The position numbers were made by a program, and so were the translations under genes. Positions 45,461-56,730 of a stretch of 64,000 nt of DNA are shown here, one piece after another; within the stretch, counting starts at the first letter, position 1; every line of letters begins with the position of its first letter. Below the pieces are notes generated by a model that worked only from the letters and a program-made list of their open reading frames with translations, did no database searches and had not been told where the DNA came from. Source of the DNA: Skeletonema marinoi. Taxonomy: Eukaryota > Bacillariophyta > Thalassiosirophyceae > Thalassiosirales > Thalassiosiraceae. The DNA is taken from positions 1,364,001 to 1,428,000 of the forward strand of contig CM060494.1 of the NCBI GenBank assembly GCA_030544225.1, written 5' to 3'.

Positions 45461-46777
45461 CTACTCAGCAGAGACAATTGCAGAGCAGCTTCCCTTTGAC
45501 TCATCCAAATACTTGGCACGTCTCATCAACATTGATATCAAGTCGCCTCGACATTCTTGCTTATGCTGTTCATTTCCCCATGTGCAAGCCTTTTGAATGA
45601 CTGGGTGGGCATCGAGAGGATCCAAACCCGCAATAGCCAAATCAATGTTGCTGATCTTTTCTCCTCCCAGCATACTTTGTATCAAACGATAGTCATCAAT
45701 TAAATACCTAGCAAGACAACACTCCCCCAGTTTTGTTAGCATAGGTTTGGTCGAATTGTGGAACTTTGATGAAGAATGAAGATGCGTATCACGCTTCGGC
45801 TTGTTAAGTCTGCGTTTCTCCTCCTCTTTTTTTACTTTCTTTTCTTGAGCTAATTGCATCATTTTGTCGCTAGCATCCACACCATATCGATTCTTTAGTA
45901 GGTGCCGCTGCAAGTTTTCAATATGTTTCTCAAATAACGTTTCATTGGCACCAGATCGTTTCTCAACCGGCAATACTAGAAACTTTTGTATCCCATCATT
46001 TGTAATGTTCTTCACTAAACGTGGATCAATCAAGAAGTCGAGCCACTGTGTCAAAGTTGTACTATGATGAATATTACCGAAATCTTGCTCCGCACGAGGA
46101 CGTAGGGGGGAATCATGGCACAACGCCTCCGCCAGTACATTCGGATTTGATTCATATGTCTCTCGCAACATTATCTCTTCTTCTTCATAGTTTTCTTTGC
46201 AAAATTCGTCGGGTCGTTTCGTACCACCCACCGTTCTCTTCCCCCTCCCAATCTTTTTCTTTCCTCTGTGTCGTTCGTCATTGGGATGGCATAGAATAAT
46301 GCTTCTCCAATTGAAGGCAGAGATGAATCTATCAACTGGATCACGTACATTGAAAATAAGAGTTCTAAATGGTCCACTTTGTAGTTGTTCATTAATAGAG
46401 GATTTCGGGAGAGGGTGGACCCAATTGACGCCAATCCCGAGATGCTTCATCAGCGTCCCTCCACCCCCCTTGCCGACGTGGAATGCCACAGTATCTTCTT
46501 TGAATGAGTGCCCGCACTTGCTGCCCTCCGCATAGAAATTATCTGGCGTAACATTTGTAACGCTTGTGGTCTTTGTTTCTCTATCGAAAATGGTGCATTT
46601 AAGAAGAACTCTATCAATAAATGATGGATGATCCATGTCAATTCCATCGTGGTCTTCTGTCGAACTGTCTTGTGTCAGTTTGAGCAAACTATTGAAATTA
46701 AGCAGCAGTGGTGGAAGAAGTGCTATCGTTAACCACACATACAGTGTCATTCGCTGTCGACTCATACTCCTCCCCAT
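45461..46777 (-). CDS. Golgi-type carbohydrate sulfotransferase
   Basis: 438 aa, one exon. A type II membrane protein: a short cytosolic N-terminus (MGRSMSRQRM), one helix (TLYVWLTIALLPPLLLNF), then a luminal domain. The 5'-phosphosulfate loop for PAPS is VAFHVGKGGGGTLMKHLG (~92-110) and the 3'-phosphate site is LIFNVRDPVDRFISAFNWRS (~140-160), both standard for the Sulfotransfer_2 fold. A long Lys/Arg-rich insertion (~310-345, KKVKKEEEKRRLNKPKRD) is unusual for a luminal protein. Conserved Cys lie in the C-terminal third (CCLARYLIDDYRL, ACTWGNEQHKQEC). It probably sulfates cell-wall polysaccharide or glycoproteins; the acceptor is unknown. Confidence 0.8.
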   Translation of the reverse strand: MGRSMSRQRMTLYVWLTIALLPPLLLNFNSLLKLTQDSSTEDHDGIDMDHPSFIDRVLLKCTIFDRETKTTSVTNVTPDNFYAEGSKCGHSFKEDTVAFHVGKGGGGTLMKHLGIGVNWVHPLPKSSINEQLQSGPFRTLIFNVRDPVDRFISAFNWRSIILCHPNDERHRGKKKIGRGKRTVGGTKRPDEFCKENYEEEEIMLRETYESNPNVLAEALCHDSPLRPRAEQDFGNIHHSTTLTQWLDFLIDPRLVKNITNDGIQKFLVLPVEKRSGANETLFEKHIENLQRHLLKNRYGVDASDKMMQLAQEKKVKKEEEKRRLNKPKRDTHLHSSSKFHNSTKPMLTKLGECCLARYLIDDYRLIQSMLGGEKISNIDLAIAGLDPLDAHPVIQKACTWGNEQHKQECRGDLISMLMRRAKYLDESKGSCSAIVSAE

Positions 46778-47152
46778 TGTAATAAGTAGCTGTTTCGAGA
46801 ATGGTCAAATTGTTGGAGATAGAAGGCGTTGATGAGGTTGGATGTCGGATGTGAATGATGCATGTTGGAAGGACTTTCAATATTCTACAAGACTAGGATT
46901 CAATACCGCTTTCCACAACTACCAATTGGGAGAAAATGACACTCAGGCATCATCACCATCTCTGGAATTGAGTATGTACCGCAATCAACCGCTCGGTAGG
47001 CTATCGAAGGAAGGTGGTTGCAAGAGGCTGCACTATGACGGCCCTACTTACATATGAATCATTAGATGTAGGCTGGAGGCTAATCACAGTAACAGTAATT
47101 ATTTCCGTGGTAATGATCTTATCTACTCAAACACAAAGCTACACTCATTTCA
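46778..47152. other. 375-bp spacer
   Basis: Promoter of the sulfotransferase gene (minus) on the left; the rest is unassigned. Confidence 0.4.
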
Positions 47153-47823
47153 TTAGTTCTCTGTAGCTGTAGCTGTAGCTGTAGCTGTAGGACAACTAGC
47201 AGTGCTGCCACCAGTTATACAGGTACATCCTTTTTCTTCTGCTTCAATGCATGGACCAACACATTCCTTTTTGATGTGTAAACTTGAATTTGCTTTCCTT
47301 ATGACTGTAAAGCTGTATCCACCACTTGCAGACATCATGAAGATAAATCAAGCACTTCCGTTGCGTCGGGTGCACCTGAATTGCCCCAACCCCAACTTGG
47401 TGTTGGTGTGAGCTCAAAAGCACAAGTACTTGGATCCTTGATAATGACTTCCATTATTGGCCAGTGTGTAAGGATTCGCATTGCTTCGCCAATACCAATC
47501 ATTAACTTGAATCCCGAAATGTAACCCAGCACCAGCACCAGCACCAGCAACGGTTTGGATTGAATGAGTTGTGGGTTGAGATGAAGAATTCAAATAATCA
47601 TGTGTGGAATAGAACACAGTCAAGGATGATCTTCGTTCACACATGTTTGGAGAGCTGCAACGTCAGTCGTCACTGTAACATCAGTGTAACTGCATCTGAT
47701 TCTGATGCATCAGAAGATATCTTGATATGATCAGATAAGGGAGTTGGTTCGGGAGTAGATGGCTGCAGCGTCAGAGGATGCAACAGTGAGAAGTAAGAAG
47801 TGAGCGACTGTGTTGAACTTCAT
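47153..47823 (-). pseudogene. Remnant of a small secreted-protein gene
   Basis: From ATG 47823 the minus strand encodes a good signal peptide (MKFNTVAHFLLLTVASSDAA) but stops after 30 codons. Downstream, three frames in turn look coding: one from ~47660 (CSSPNMCERRSSLTV, a GAGAGAGAGLHFGIQVNDWY segment), a second (CAFELTPTPSWGWGNSGAP), and a third (GYSFTVIRKANSSLHIKKEC, VGPCIEAEEKGCTC) ending in a Thr-Ala repeat from a (CTGTAG)5 microsatellite at 47161-47190. No clean GT-AG joints restore one frame. Either several unusual introns exist or this host gene has decayed through frameshifts. No family is recognised. Confidence 0.4.
47161..47190. repeat. (CTGTAG)5 microsatellite
   Basis: Five perfect hexamer copies. 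On the minus strand they encode alternating Thr and Ala at the end of the decayed secreted-protein frame. Confidence 0.95.
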
Positions 47824-48635
47824 TCTATGCATTGGTTTTGGCTGTCTCGGTGTTGATTAGTGAGTATATGATTTAGTAGAATGCGTAAGGGTAAGAGCTT
47901 TGGTGTTACGTTGCTGCGTATCGTGTTGTTGGAGATAGTTTGTTGTAGGCTTGTAACAAGCTTGTAGCTGCGGGTTGTATTGTCTTATTTAATGTATTAT
48001 TAAAGCATACAGTCAAGAGATTTCTGTTTTGTGAGGTGATTTGGAGGCAGCATCTCGTCTCCACAACAAGACGGAGGGAGCTTCTTGTTCGTGGATTGCA
48101 AGATAGGAGTATCATCTTGATGTGACAGATGGGGTCTTCCATCCAAACAGTCCTACATATGACACAAGTACACTTTGGTCGAACATCTCTGGATTATCAT
48201 CCGAATCCGGCCACTTTCTCTCTCTCTCTCTCTAACCACACAGAGGTGATCTCTTACAAATGATGTCGAACGAGGTAGATCATAAGTAGGCATCAAATTG
48301 AAAAAGCAAGATACTTGTCGGCTCGAAATGTACTGCTTTCCTCTACCCCAATTGGACCTGATGAGGTCATGAACGAGGCTGTATTACTAAGTACACTTTG
48401 GTACGTACATAGAAGCCGATGCACACTAGCCTCCTCAACTTCTTTATTAGCATGAAAGGTTTGGCAATTCTGTGACTGACTGTTGTTGAGGCGGTGATAG
48501 AATATCGCAGAACTTAACAATACATATGTGTATAACAGGATGAGGATGAGTATCTGAGACTACTTGAAAGGAGGTTCGGTGCTACGCTAGCGCTAGTTAT
48601 TTGGAAGCACCCAGTCAAGCATTGATATGATACAG
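47824..48635. other. 812-bp intergenic stretch
   Basis: Upstream of the remnant and 3' of the helicase gene. It holds a (TC)n run at ~48219-48233. ACACTTTGG..G occurs near 48170 and 48398. No gene is supported. Confidence 0.5.
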
Positions 48636-51560
48636 TTACATATATTCCAAACCCTGCTGCATCATCTTGGCAGCTTCCAACATTCTCTTCCGCGTATCGA
48701 CCCCACCGCCTTCAGTCTTCTTCTTCTTCGCTGAAGGTGACTTCCTATCTTTCTGCTCTTCAAGAGCATCACCTAATAAACTCATGTACCGCTCATTCTC
48801 TTCGCCGTCAACATCCATCTTGTCGTCATCTTCTTTCTCTGAATTGGAGCTGTTAAAGGCCAATCGTGATTTGCGCTTCTCTCCAGACATCTTTTGTCCC
48901 TTCCCATCTTCATCATTATTGCTGCTGTTTTTCGACACCATTTTTGGTGCATCTTTCAAAGCTAGCGATCTGGCAATGTGCCCCAAATGTAAAGCTCGTG
49001 CATTAAAGATGTGCTTCACGGCCTTTTCTTTGGCTGGGTATGCCCTAACGAAAGCCGAGAAGGCTTTCCGCGCACCCTCCAGCAATGGTCCCACAGCTTG
49101 CTTCTTGGCTTTTCGTCTTTGCTTTGGATCACCCTTGAACTTTTTATCTATCGATGCTTTGTAATCTACATCACCCTGCTGTATGGTTTCTTCTAAGCGT
49201 ATTTGGACTGCAGATGTGAAAGCCTCTCCACGTCCATCAGAAAAGGTATTGCCCCGCGCCTTTGCTTCTCCTTCTTGAGTGATACCTGGACATAAACCCG
49301 CGGCAGCACTCAAGGTTGCAGATAGAGACAAGGCACTAATGTCATTGAGTCCTCTCAACTGCAATACTTCTATATACTGACGTTCAGAAGGGAGGAGGAA
49401 CAAAAGTGCATGTCCCGCTTGTCCAGCACGAGCAGATCGACCAGCACGATGGACATAATCCTTCGTCTCGCAAGGAGGGTCATATTGGACAATCCAATCC
49501 AATGAAGGGAAGTTAAGCCCTCGAGCAGCAACATCCGTCGCGAGGAGTATACCTGATTGATCCTCAGAGAATGCTTTTAATGTTGAACATCTCTTCGTAT
49601 GAGGAATATCTCCATGAAGCTTATATATCGGGCACCTCTTTCCGAATATACCTCTGCTAGAATCGCTTCCGTTGTTATCAGTATCTTTTTGACTTTCGTT
49701 ACCCAAGATTGATTCCATTGATGTAAACAAAGCATGGTGATAATCAACACTATCACACGTAGAAAGAAATACTACCGTCCGCTCCCCTTTAGAAGCACGT
49801 GCTGCCAAGAAAGCAATCAGGGAGGTGAGACGGAGCTTTGCAGACACCATCATGTACAACTGAGCCAGTTGACGCGGAGCCGAATTGTCCAGCTCATTGC
49901 TTGTGTTATTGGCCCCGACATCCATTGAAGAATCGGCACCCTCCTCCTCTACTTGATTAAATTTCGTCCCATTCTTATGTCCCCTTGCCCACTCCCATTC
50001 CCTTCCAACACCGCCAAGTATGGTCTTTGCCATCCCTTCCAATTCAGGAGTAACAGTCGCCGACACTAAAACACTCCTCCACGTAACACCATCTCGTTTT
50101 GGACCAGCACCAGGTTGATTTGATCGCAAATGCTGCATTATTTGCTCCACCTGTCCACCGAGTCCAGCATCCAATAATCGATCAGCCTCATCCAACACCA
50201 ACCACTCCAACTTGCCTTTGAGCGCAACCAGCAAACTTTCTGTTTTATTAACATGGTCCAACAACCGACCAGGCGTAGCAATCAATATGCTAATACCCTT
50301 ACGCAACCGTGCCTTTTCTGATTTGCGTTTCTCCCCTCCGGAGAAACATCCGGGCACAATCCATGAATACGATTTTGCACAGAGATTATTGCACATAGTG
50401 TAAGTTTGTGTGGCCAACTCACGTGTAGGACAGAGGATAATGCACCGTGTTCCTCCAAGTTGACGGTCAACCTTTTTCAGTCTGTCGGTTTGCGAGTCAA
50501 CAGCAAGCTGTTGAAGAATAGGGAGGAGGTAGGCTAATGTTTTGCCACTGCCTGTCTCACTTTGAATAAAGAGATTCTTCTGTGGAGTGTTCACACCTCG
50601 TTTCTTCTTCTTGCCCTTGCTATTTGAGCTCGGTAGGAGGGCTGCGATACTACGAGTTTGGACGATTGTGGGTTGTTTGAGACGAAAGTTACCATCTGGA
50701 GATGTTATTGTCGAAGCAAGGTTGGAGTGGACCCCAATCTTTCGGAATGGACAAGATTGATCCACTTCTTCATCGTCCTTGGTTTCATTTCTGGTACCAC
50801 CAACATCATTAATCATTGCACCATCTCTACTACCATCCTCTTCATTTGACATTCCAAAAATGTGATCACTTGCAACACTAGCCTTAATATTTTTGGATGC
50901 CCGTTCACCCCTATCCAAATCTCGTGGTCTGGCATGGAATTCGGATAGGTACTTTGAACGCTCTTCTTCGTCGAGAGAGGTCTCAGGACGATGACGACGA
51001 GATGCGGTGGCGTTGTCACTATTACTGTCTCGAGTGATGGGATTAGACGTAGCAACAGGCTGTGGAGTCAATGTTGATTTCGTTTCCGATACGCGACGTG
51101 TTTCATGGACTTCTTTCGCAGCACTTTTATCGACAGTAGCGTCAACCTTATCAACTGCACCATCGCTGCTGGCGTCAATCTTTTTGCCCGCTAATTTAGG
51201 GGCATTGTTGTTTGATTCATCATCTTTGATTCCTAGATCTGTTTTTTTCGTTGCGACTGCAACATCACCTTCATCCATCGTCTTATCAGATGCATTCTTT
51301 GCCGTCGATACACCCGTGGAATCGCTCTTTGAATCTTGATTAACTCCCTTGGAACTAACTTCACCATCACTTTTGGTGCTATCCTCACCAGTTGTCTTGT
51401 CGCCTTTCTTCGCCTCCTTGGCCTGCCGACCACGTTCACGCCGTCGATCATATTTGTTCTTTCGTTTCTTCTTGGAGTTACCGGCCGCTGTTGAAGCGGA
51501 GGAAGAGGTGGGATTCGTAAAGACTAGATTAAGTCCGAGATCAAAGTCTTCTGCCGTCAT
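48636..51560 (-). CDS. DDX31: DEAD-box RNA helicase, DDX31/Dbp7 type
   Basis: 974 aa from ATG 51560 (MTAEDFDLGLNLVF), one exon. The first ~280 residues are charged and disordered. All helicase motifs follow: Q-motif region LKQPTIVQTRSIAAL, I SETGSGKT, Ia PTRELATQ, Ib ATPGRLLDH, II DEAD, III SAT, IV VVFLSTC, V ATDVAARGLNFP, VI HRAGRSARAGQ. The GKLEWLVLDEADRLLD block and the DUF4217-like C-terminal region (KAFSAFVRAYPAKEKAVKHI, FNARALHLGHIARSLAL) mark the Dbp7/DDX31 subgroup, which acts in early 60S assembly in the nucleolus. Long acidic inserts separate motifs IV and V. The tail contains NLS-like clusters (SPSAKKKKTEGGG). Confidence 0.92.
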   Translation of the reverse strand: MTAEDFDLGLNLVFTNPTSSSASTAAGNSKKKRKNKYDRRRERGRQAKEAKKGDKTTGEDSTKSDGEVSSKGVNQDSKSDSTGVSTAKNASDKTMDEGDVAVATKKTDLGIKDDESNNNAPKLAGKKIDASSDGAVDKVDATVDKSAAKEVHETRRVSETKSTLTPQPVATSNPITRDSNSDNATASRRHRPETSLDEEERSKYLSEFHARPRDLDRGERASKNIKASVASDHIFGMSNEEDGSRDGAMINDVGGTRNETKDDEEVDQSCPFRKIGVHSNLASTITSPDGNFRLKQPTIVQTRSIAALLPSSNSKGKKKKRGVNTPQKNLFIQSETGSGKTLAYLLPILQQLAVDSQTDRLKKVDRQLGGTRCIILCPTRELATQTYTMCNNLCAKSYSWIVPGCFSGGEKRKSEKARLRKGISILIATPGRLLDHVNKTESLLVALKGKLEWLVLDEADRLLDAGLGGQVEQIMQHLRSNQPGAGPKRDGVTWRSVLVSATVTPELEGMAKTILGGVGREWEWARGHKNGTKFNQVEEEGADSSMDVGANNTSNELDNSAPRQLAQLYMMVSAKLRLTSLIAFLAARASKGERTVVFLSTCDSVDYHHALFTSMESILGNESQKDTDNNGSDSSRGIFGKRCPIYKLHGDIPHTKRCSTLKAFSEDQSGILLATDVAARGLNFPSLDWIVQYDPPCETKDYVHRAGRSARAGQAGHALLFLLPSERQYIEVLQLRGLNDISALSLSATLSAAAGLCPGITQEGEAKARGNTFSDGRGEAFTSAVQIRLEETIQQGDVDYKASIDKKFKGDPKQRRKAKKQAVGPLLEGARKAFSAFVRAYPAKEKAVKHIFNARALHLGHIARSLALKDAPKMVSKNSSNNDEDGKGQKMSGEKRKSRLAFNSSNSEKEDDDKMDVDGEENERYMSLLGDALEEQKDRKSPSAKKKKTEGGGVDTRKRMLEAAKMMQQGLEYM

Positions 51561-52743
51561 GATTGCTCTGATTGTTATTGATAGAGATGGATGGATATTG
51601 TAGAGGGAGCCGTTCAATACATGGGAGACAAGCTAGTGCGAAGAGGAGGGGCATGGTACAGCAGCGCCTGACAGAAATTGTTTGCAGAATGGTTGGAGGT
51701 GAGGAATTAGCCCCTAAGATAAACCTCGCTGACAATCGCTGAGGCGGGAGGCGTGGCACCGCACCGGGCACCCAAACACCAACTCTGTCTTCATCTAGAG
51801 AGCTTGGTGCCACACTCACACTCACACTCACCTCACACTCACAAACTGCCCTAGATACGTCGGGGAGGATTGGGAATTGGGACCTCTGCTGCTTAACAGG
51901 CTGCAGGAAGAGTAGACAACATCTCCAGCGATGGCAAGATTATCTCTTGCCGCCTTGCTGGGCATTTTGGATTTACCCATTGTGTAAACACCAGCAAGAT
52001 ATACGAACAAGAGTAGGGCAGGTCTGAGTAGTCAGACGACTCTCTACATAGTATATCCAAATCTATTCCATTTTAAGTCATATTCATATTCTTTTCAATG
52101 ATCATATTCATATTCTTTTCATATGATGAACGATCGATATCCTGACCTGTTGTGTCTCGACAGCCGCCAGAAAACCATCTAGCTGCCGACGACTTGTTGC
52201 AACAAAAGTGCTTATGATATGGAATATAAATCCAAATTAAAAGCTCCATCTATCATCATGGAAACCATGATATTATATTTGTGGAAGGCACCGGTATTAT
52301 TTATTCCTCTACAAGGAGAAATAAGTTATTCAATCAAAGCTTTGTTGTAAGCTAGCCCAACAAACTTATGCATTCAGCGTTGTTGTCTGATGGAACACAG
52401 ATGTCAGCATGTCGTCTGATGGCTCATACTTCCTGCTGCCTATTCATGTGGTAGTTGCATATGCTCAAATGTAGAGTATGATGGCTACAAAGTCACATGC
52501 CGCCTCCCCTTGCTCTGCAAAAAAATTTAAAATTTGAAATGTGGGAGACAAGAAGACAGAGCACTCATTCGACAAGAAGACAGGAGTGTCTCACTTCACC
52601 GAGTTTGTTGTGTAGGTAAGAATAGATCAACAATCAAAACAACAATTCAATGACATTATTGACAGCTCTGACTGATTCTACTGTTCTCATTCTTTTCTGT
52701 AGCGAATTTGTTCCAATCCGCACATTCCAATTCGATTCAAGCG
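51561..52743. other. 1.2-kb divergent intergenic region
   Basis: Promoters of the helicase (minus) and the orphan gene (plus). It contains a CACTCA-rich run at ~51813-51841, and a 20-bp direct repeat TCATATTCATATTCTTTTCA at 52078-52097 and 52102-52121. A likely 5'-UTR intron of the plus gene runs 52616-52702 (GTAAGA...CTGTAG). Confidence 0.5.
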
Positions 52744-55700
52744 ATGAAGCTGAAATCAGCAATTGCATGCGGTTTAGTTGTAGCTTCCTTCGCTTTTGAA
52801 CGCCTTGAAAGCTACCGTCACTGTGATGTAATCTCCACCTTGATTGGAGACGGAGTAGAAACGGCTGCTATTGTCTCTGCATCACACGATGACTCGACTG
52901 TAACCTCTCTCTTTGTTGGTAACGGAGGAGAACAGGCTGCTCGTGTCCCTACATTACACAATGACACTTCTTTCCATGGTGAAGGAGAACGATTGGCTTC
53001 TCTTGTATCTACGACTGTAAGCAGCTTATTGCTCAAATTCTGTTCAGTTGTCATCAGGGTTGCTGCTTGTGTGCTACCTTTTCTCTATCTCTTCGTAACT
53101 TGCAGTGGAATCAGATCGTGCAGAAAGTCTTCCAATCAGTCTTCCAACTGCACTGGGTCGTGTAGTAAGGTGTCCAAATGTAATCTTTATGGAAATATGA
53201 AGAGGAGAGGTGGATACAAGCTTAGCAACGAATGCGAGGGAAGGTCAGGTAGACGTAAAAAGAAGAAGTCGCCCTGTCCAACATGGGATAAAGAGAAAGC
53301 AGCGAAATGGAATGAATATTTTCGCAACCGTCGCCGTCGCAGACATTGTCCCCGTCACACCAACAAATCAGAGAAGAAGAAGAAGAAGCAAGAGAAATTG
53401 AGTAAAAAGAAGGTATGTTTCTTGAATTTTGTAGCCATGATACTTTCATGCAGATTCTAATCGTTTATCTATTTCTCTCCACAATTCAGTCTACAATTCC
53501 TCCATCCTCGAAAAGGAAAGCTCCACCTGCTTCTGCTCCAAATGCAAGGACTCAAGCTCCAGCTTCGGCTGCGCCAACTGCAACGACTCAAGCTTCAGCT
53601 GCGCCACCTGTTTCTCCGGCTTCTACAGGAAGAAATCGGCAAGAGAGCACGAACAACACAGATGGAGATTGGGATGATCCTACTCTTACCATGACGGACG
53701 ATGACATTGCAGCTAACTTTGATAGGCTTTGGGATGAAGCGGCTGCTCATGCCGCCAGCTGTAAAGAGAAGAACACAACGAACTCACCTGCTACGGCGAC
53801 TCCATCTCCAGTTGCGACACCTCCAACTGCTTCTTCGGTTGAGACACCACCAGCTCCTACACCAACCGCGCCGAATGCTTCGCCAGAAATGCAACCTCCT
53901 ACACCAGCAGCTCAAACCCATGCTCCTACACCTGCACAAGTTACCGAGTCTTTGTGGGATTGGCACAGGGTCTTTGACACTGCATATTGGATGATTCTAA
54001 GACTTGTGGGTAGCTATTCAGCTTCTTTCCTTGCAATCACGGTGCATGCCCTTGGTACAATGGTGTTGTACAAGAAAAGATTACTGAAGAGAATGGTCGG
54101 TAGACGAATTCCATTTCACTTCATCGTCATTATTTGCACTTGCATTCTTTCTTCATTCACTCAAGGCCTTGAAATTGAAGATGAGGATGACGATGACGAG
54201 AATGATGACGATGGAATCTATGGCTCCCATTTTGGCCAGGATCATGAATGGAGTAGTGGACAGCGTTATGCTTTCAAGATTGCCATCAATTTCTGTTTGC
54301 AGATTGCTAAAGAGTTGTTCAACACAAACCAGCTCTTTGTTCCTAATGGGCACTGGTGGTCCATAGCAGGAGCGTTTGTATTGGACAATCTAGCGCAGTT
54401 GGGAGACACTAGCAGGTCTGTTATCTACTCAGTTGGAACCACAGTTGCAACGAAGGTTGGCCACGCATTGAAAGGCAATGTCAGAGTGCAACTCGGGTAT
54501 CGGAATAATATCCAGAAGATCTTTGTAGCCTTCAATATTGATCTTCAGCGCGGTGATGATCATAAGAAGCTGGTCAACTCCATCATCAAGTTTTGCAAAG
54601 AGTTCAGTAAACGAATCACTCCATCCAATTTAGCAGCGATGACAATTGAGCAAGCGATTGTTCTGGAAGCCTCAGGTCTCCCTTTTTTTGCTTCTTTATT
54701 CTTCTATTCGATTGCTCACAGTGCAGAAGAATGTGACATCCTCGGTGGTGGAAGAGCTATCAAAGGCTACTTGCGCCGAATGCTTTTATTTGTTACGGAA
54801 TCTGGAGTACAGACGCTCTTCTCTCGGCTTGGCATCCCATTAGATGCGTCTACAATGCCGCACGAGTTCATCACTGGTTACGGCTTGCTGAATTGGGTTA
54901 AGGATTCTCATGAAAAGTGTGTCAAGTGTGGAGAAGCGTTCTTCAAGAAGCTAGATGAAACGTTTGGCAATTTGGATAGCTCTACTGATGATCGAGTGAA
55001 TGTTGAGGGGAAATTCATTGAGTATGTGTTGAAGAAATGCATCAGGATGAAAGCTCTTTCGTCATGGAAGCCAGACATCAAATGCGTACCGCTGACGGCG
55101 GTGATCCTCAACCTCATCTTCAACATTGATAGGTGGACGGATGCTTTTGGAAATCGCAAGACAAATCCAGATCACCCATACGATCCATCCAAGAGTTATG
55201 ACGATGATGATAGAGACTATGCATTCCACAACTTTGTAGCTTTCTTGAAGGAAATAGAGAGCATGTTCGCATCCTTTGCAGCTCTGGATACCAACTTTGA
55301 AATGTTGAAGGCGCCATTAGCCAGAGCTAGATCTCTTGCAACCATCTTGGAGGAACGAGGCTGGAAGCTCTTCTTCAGTTTCAAAGAATTTGGTTTGGAT
55401 ATCGAGGTCTACTTTTACCAAAAGGCAGCTGGGATGTGGCCATCATTCATCTTCATTCATGGCCCGCCCTGTTATGCTTTCAATACCAAGTCAAGTACTC
55501 TCTCATCGTGGGAGATGGGGTCGATACGACAGCGTGCAGTTGAATTGCATCTTCTCTTCCTATTCAGTCGCCGCTTTCTCGCGAAGATTATGACTGATGG
55601 GTTCAATGTCAGCACAGATCTTGCGAAATACACCGTATTGTATAGCATACTGATGGCTCATGCTATGTTCCAATACTTGGTCGCCAACTTCCATCTCGGC

Positions 55701-56522
55701 ACCATGACTGCATGCCTCTTCTCCAAGAACATGATTGTCTCATTCAATGCGTTTCTTGAGGAGGCTCGAGGCTACGTCAATGGACTATACTTTGAAAATT
55801 GCAATGGAGGGCTTGTTTCCCTTGCAGCAAGACAAGAATTAACACGAACAAGCGCAAATATCAGAGATAGGCATTTTGCGCAGACAGTTCTGAACATATT
55901 TTCGCGTTGCTTCAGTGAGCAGTGTTTGGTTGCTGGTTTGAAGGTGTTGACTGTGAATGAAGGCTTCTCTCTTGCAGTGGATGTGCTGAAAAAAGACCAC
56001 AACAGATGGTCTTATTTCAAAGGAAAAAATTTGATCGGCTCAGAACTTCTAACCGGTCTGACAAGCGTTTGGAATAGAGCACGTGGAGGATCGGTAGGTG
56101 TCAGAGAGGACAAAAAAGAAGCAACCCATGCTTTGATGAAGGACGTAGAAGGCTGGCCTGAAACCTTTCCAGTGGGCTTGATGTGGAATCCCACCAACGA
56201 AAATTGGAATCTTGTGAAAGCAATTTTCAAGAGCTGCAAAATAAATTTGACCTTTCCAGACACGACGCAGGGTCTGTTGGATGCTCTCAATGGCCTCAAT
56301 CGGTTCAATGCAATGAAAGCGCTGATGAAGAATGTCATTAAACAATCTACAAGTGAGCAATTGAAAAATATAAAGAAGGTGATGGTGAAGCACGTTGGAG
56401 TGAAGGATGGCAACAATTGTGACTGTGAGTGGTGCGAAGAAGCCTCGAAACCGAATACCAAGAAGAGGAAGAGCACCGCGTCCAAGAAGAAGCCTGCAAC
56501 CAAAAAGCACAGTACTAAGTAG
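52744..56522 (+). CDS. Orphan 1233-aa protein with N-terminal hydrophobic segments (two exons)
   Basis: Exons 52744-53412 and 53490-56522, joined in phase 0 by a 77-nt intron (GTATGT...ATTCAG). Exon 1 has a signal-like start (MKLKSAIACGLVVASFAFER), a membrane helix (SVVIRVAACVLPFLYLFVTC) and a strongly basic end (NRRRRRHCPRH, KSEKKKKKQEKLSKKK). Exon 2 starts with a Pro/Ala/Thr-rich linker (~224-395), then a large helical region (~400-1180) with hydrophobic stretches (ASFLAITVHALGTMVLY, IPFHFIVIICTCILSSF), an acidic run (EDEDDDDENDDDG) and many Phe/Leu helices. It ends CDCEWCEEAS followed by an NLS-like KKRKSTASKKKPATKKH. I recognise no family. Mixed signals (membrane start, nuclear-type tail) leave location open. 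Confidence 0.65.
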
Positions 56523-56730
56523 CAGCATTTGCGGAAACTGTTGCTTGGTCTCCAACAAGCAATGAATTCATCATTTATAGTAGTGTTGATATGCATTAAG
56601 TGATATAAGATTCTGCTTATCTGCAGCAACTCTTTCATAGCGGTGATAAACAACCCCCGTTTTCACAGCAATAATCATTCCACACCTAAACAAAAACCCA
56701 CCCCCTCCTATCTAACTCCCAATTCCATCC
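56523..56730. other. Convergent 3' spacer
   Basis: 208 bp between the orphan gene and the flavodoxin gene; 3' UTRs only. Confidence 0.4.
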
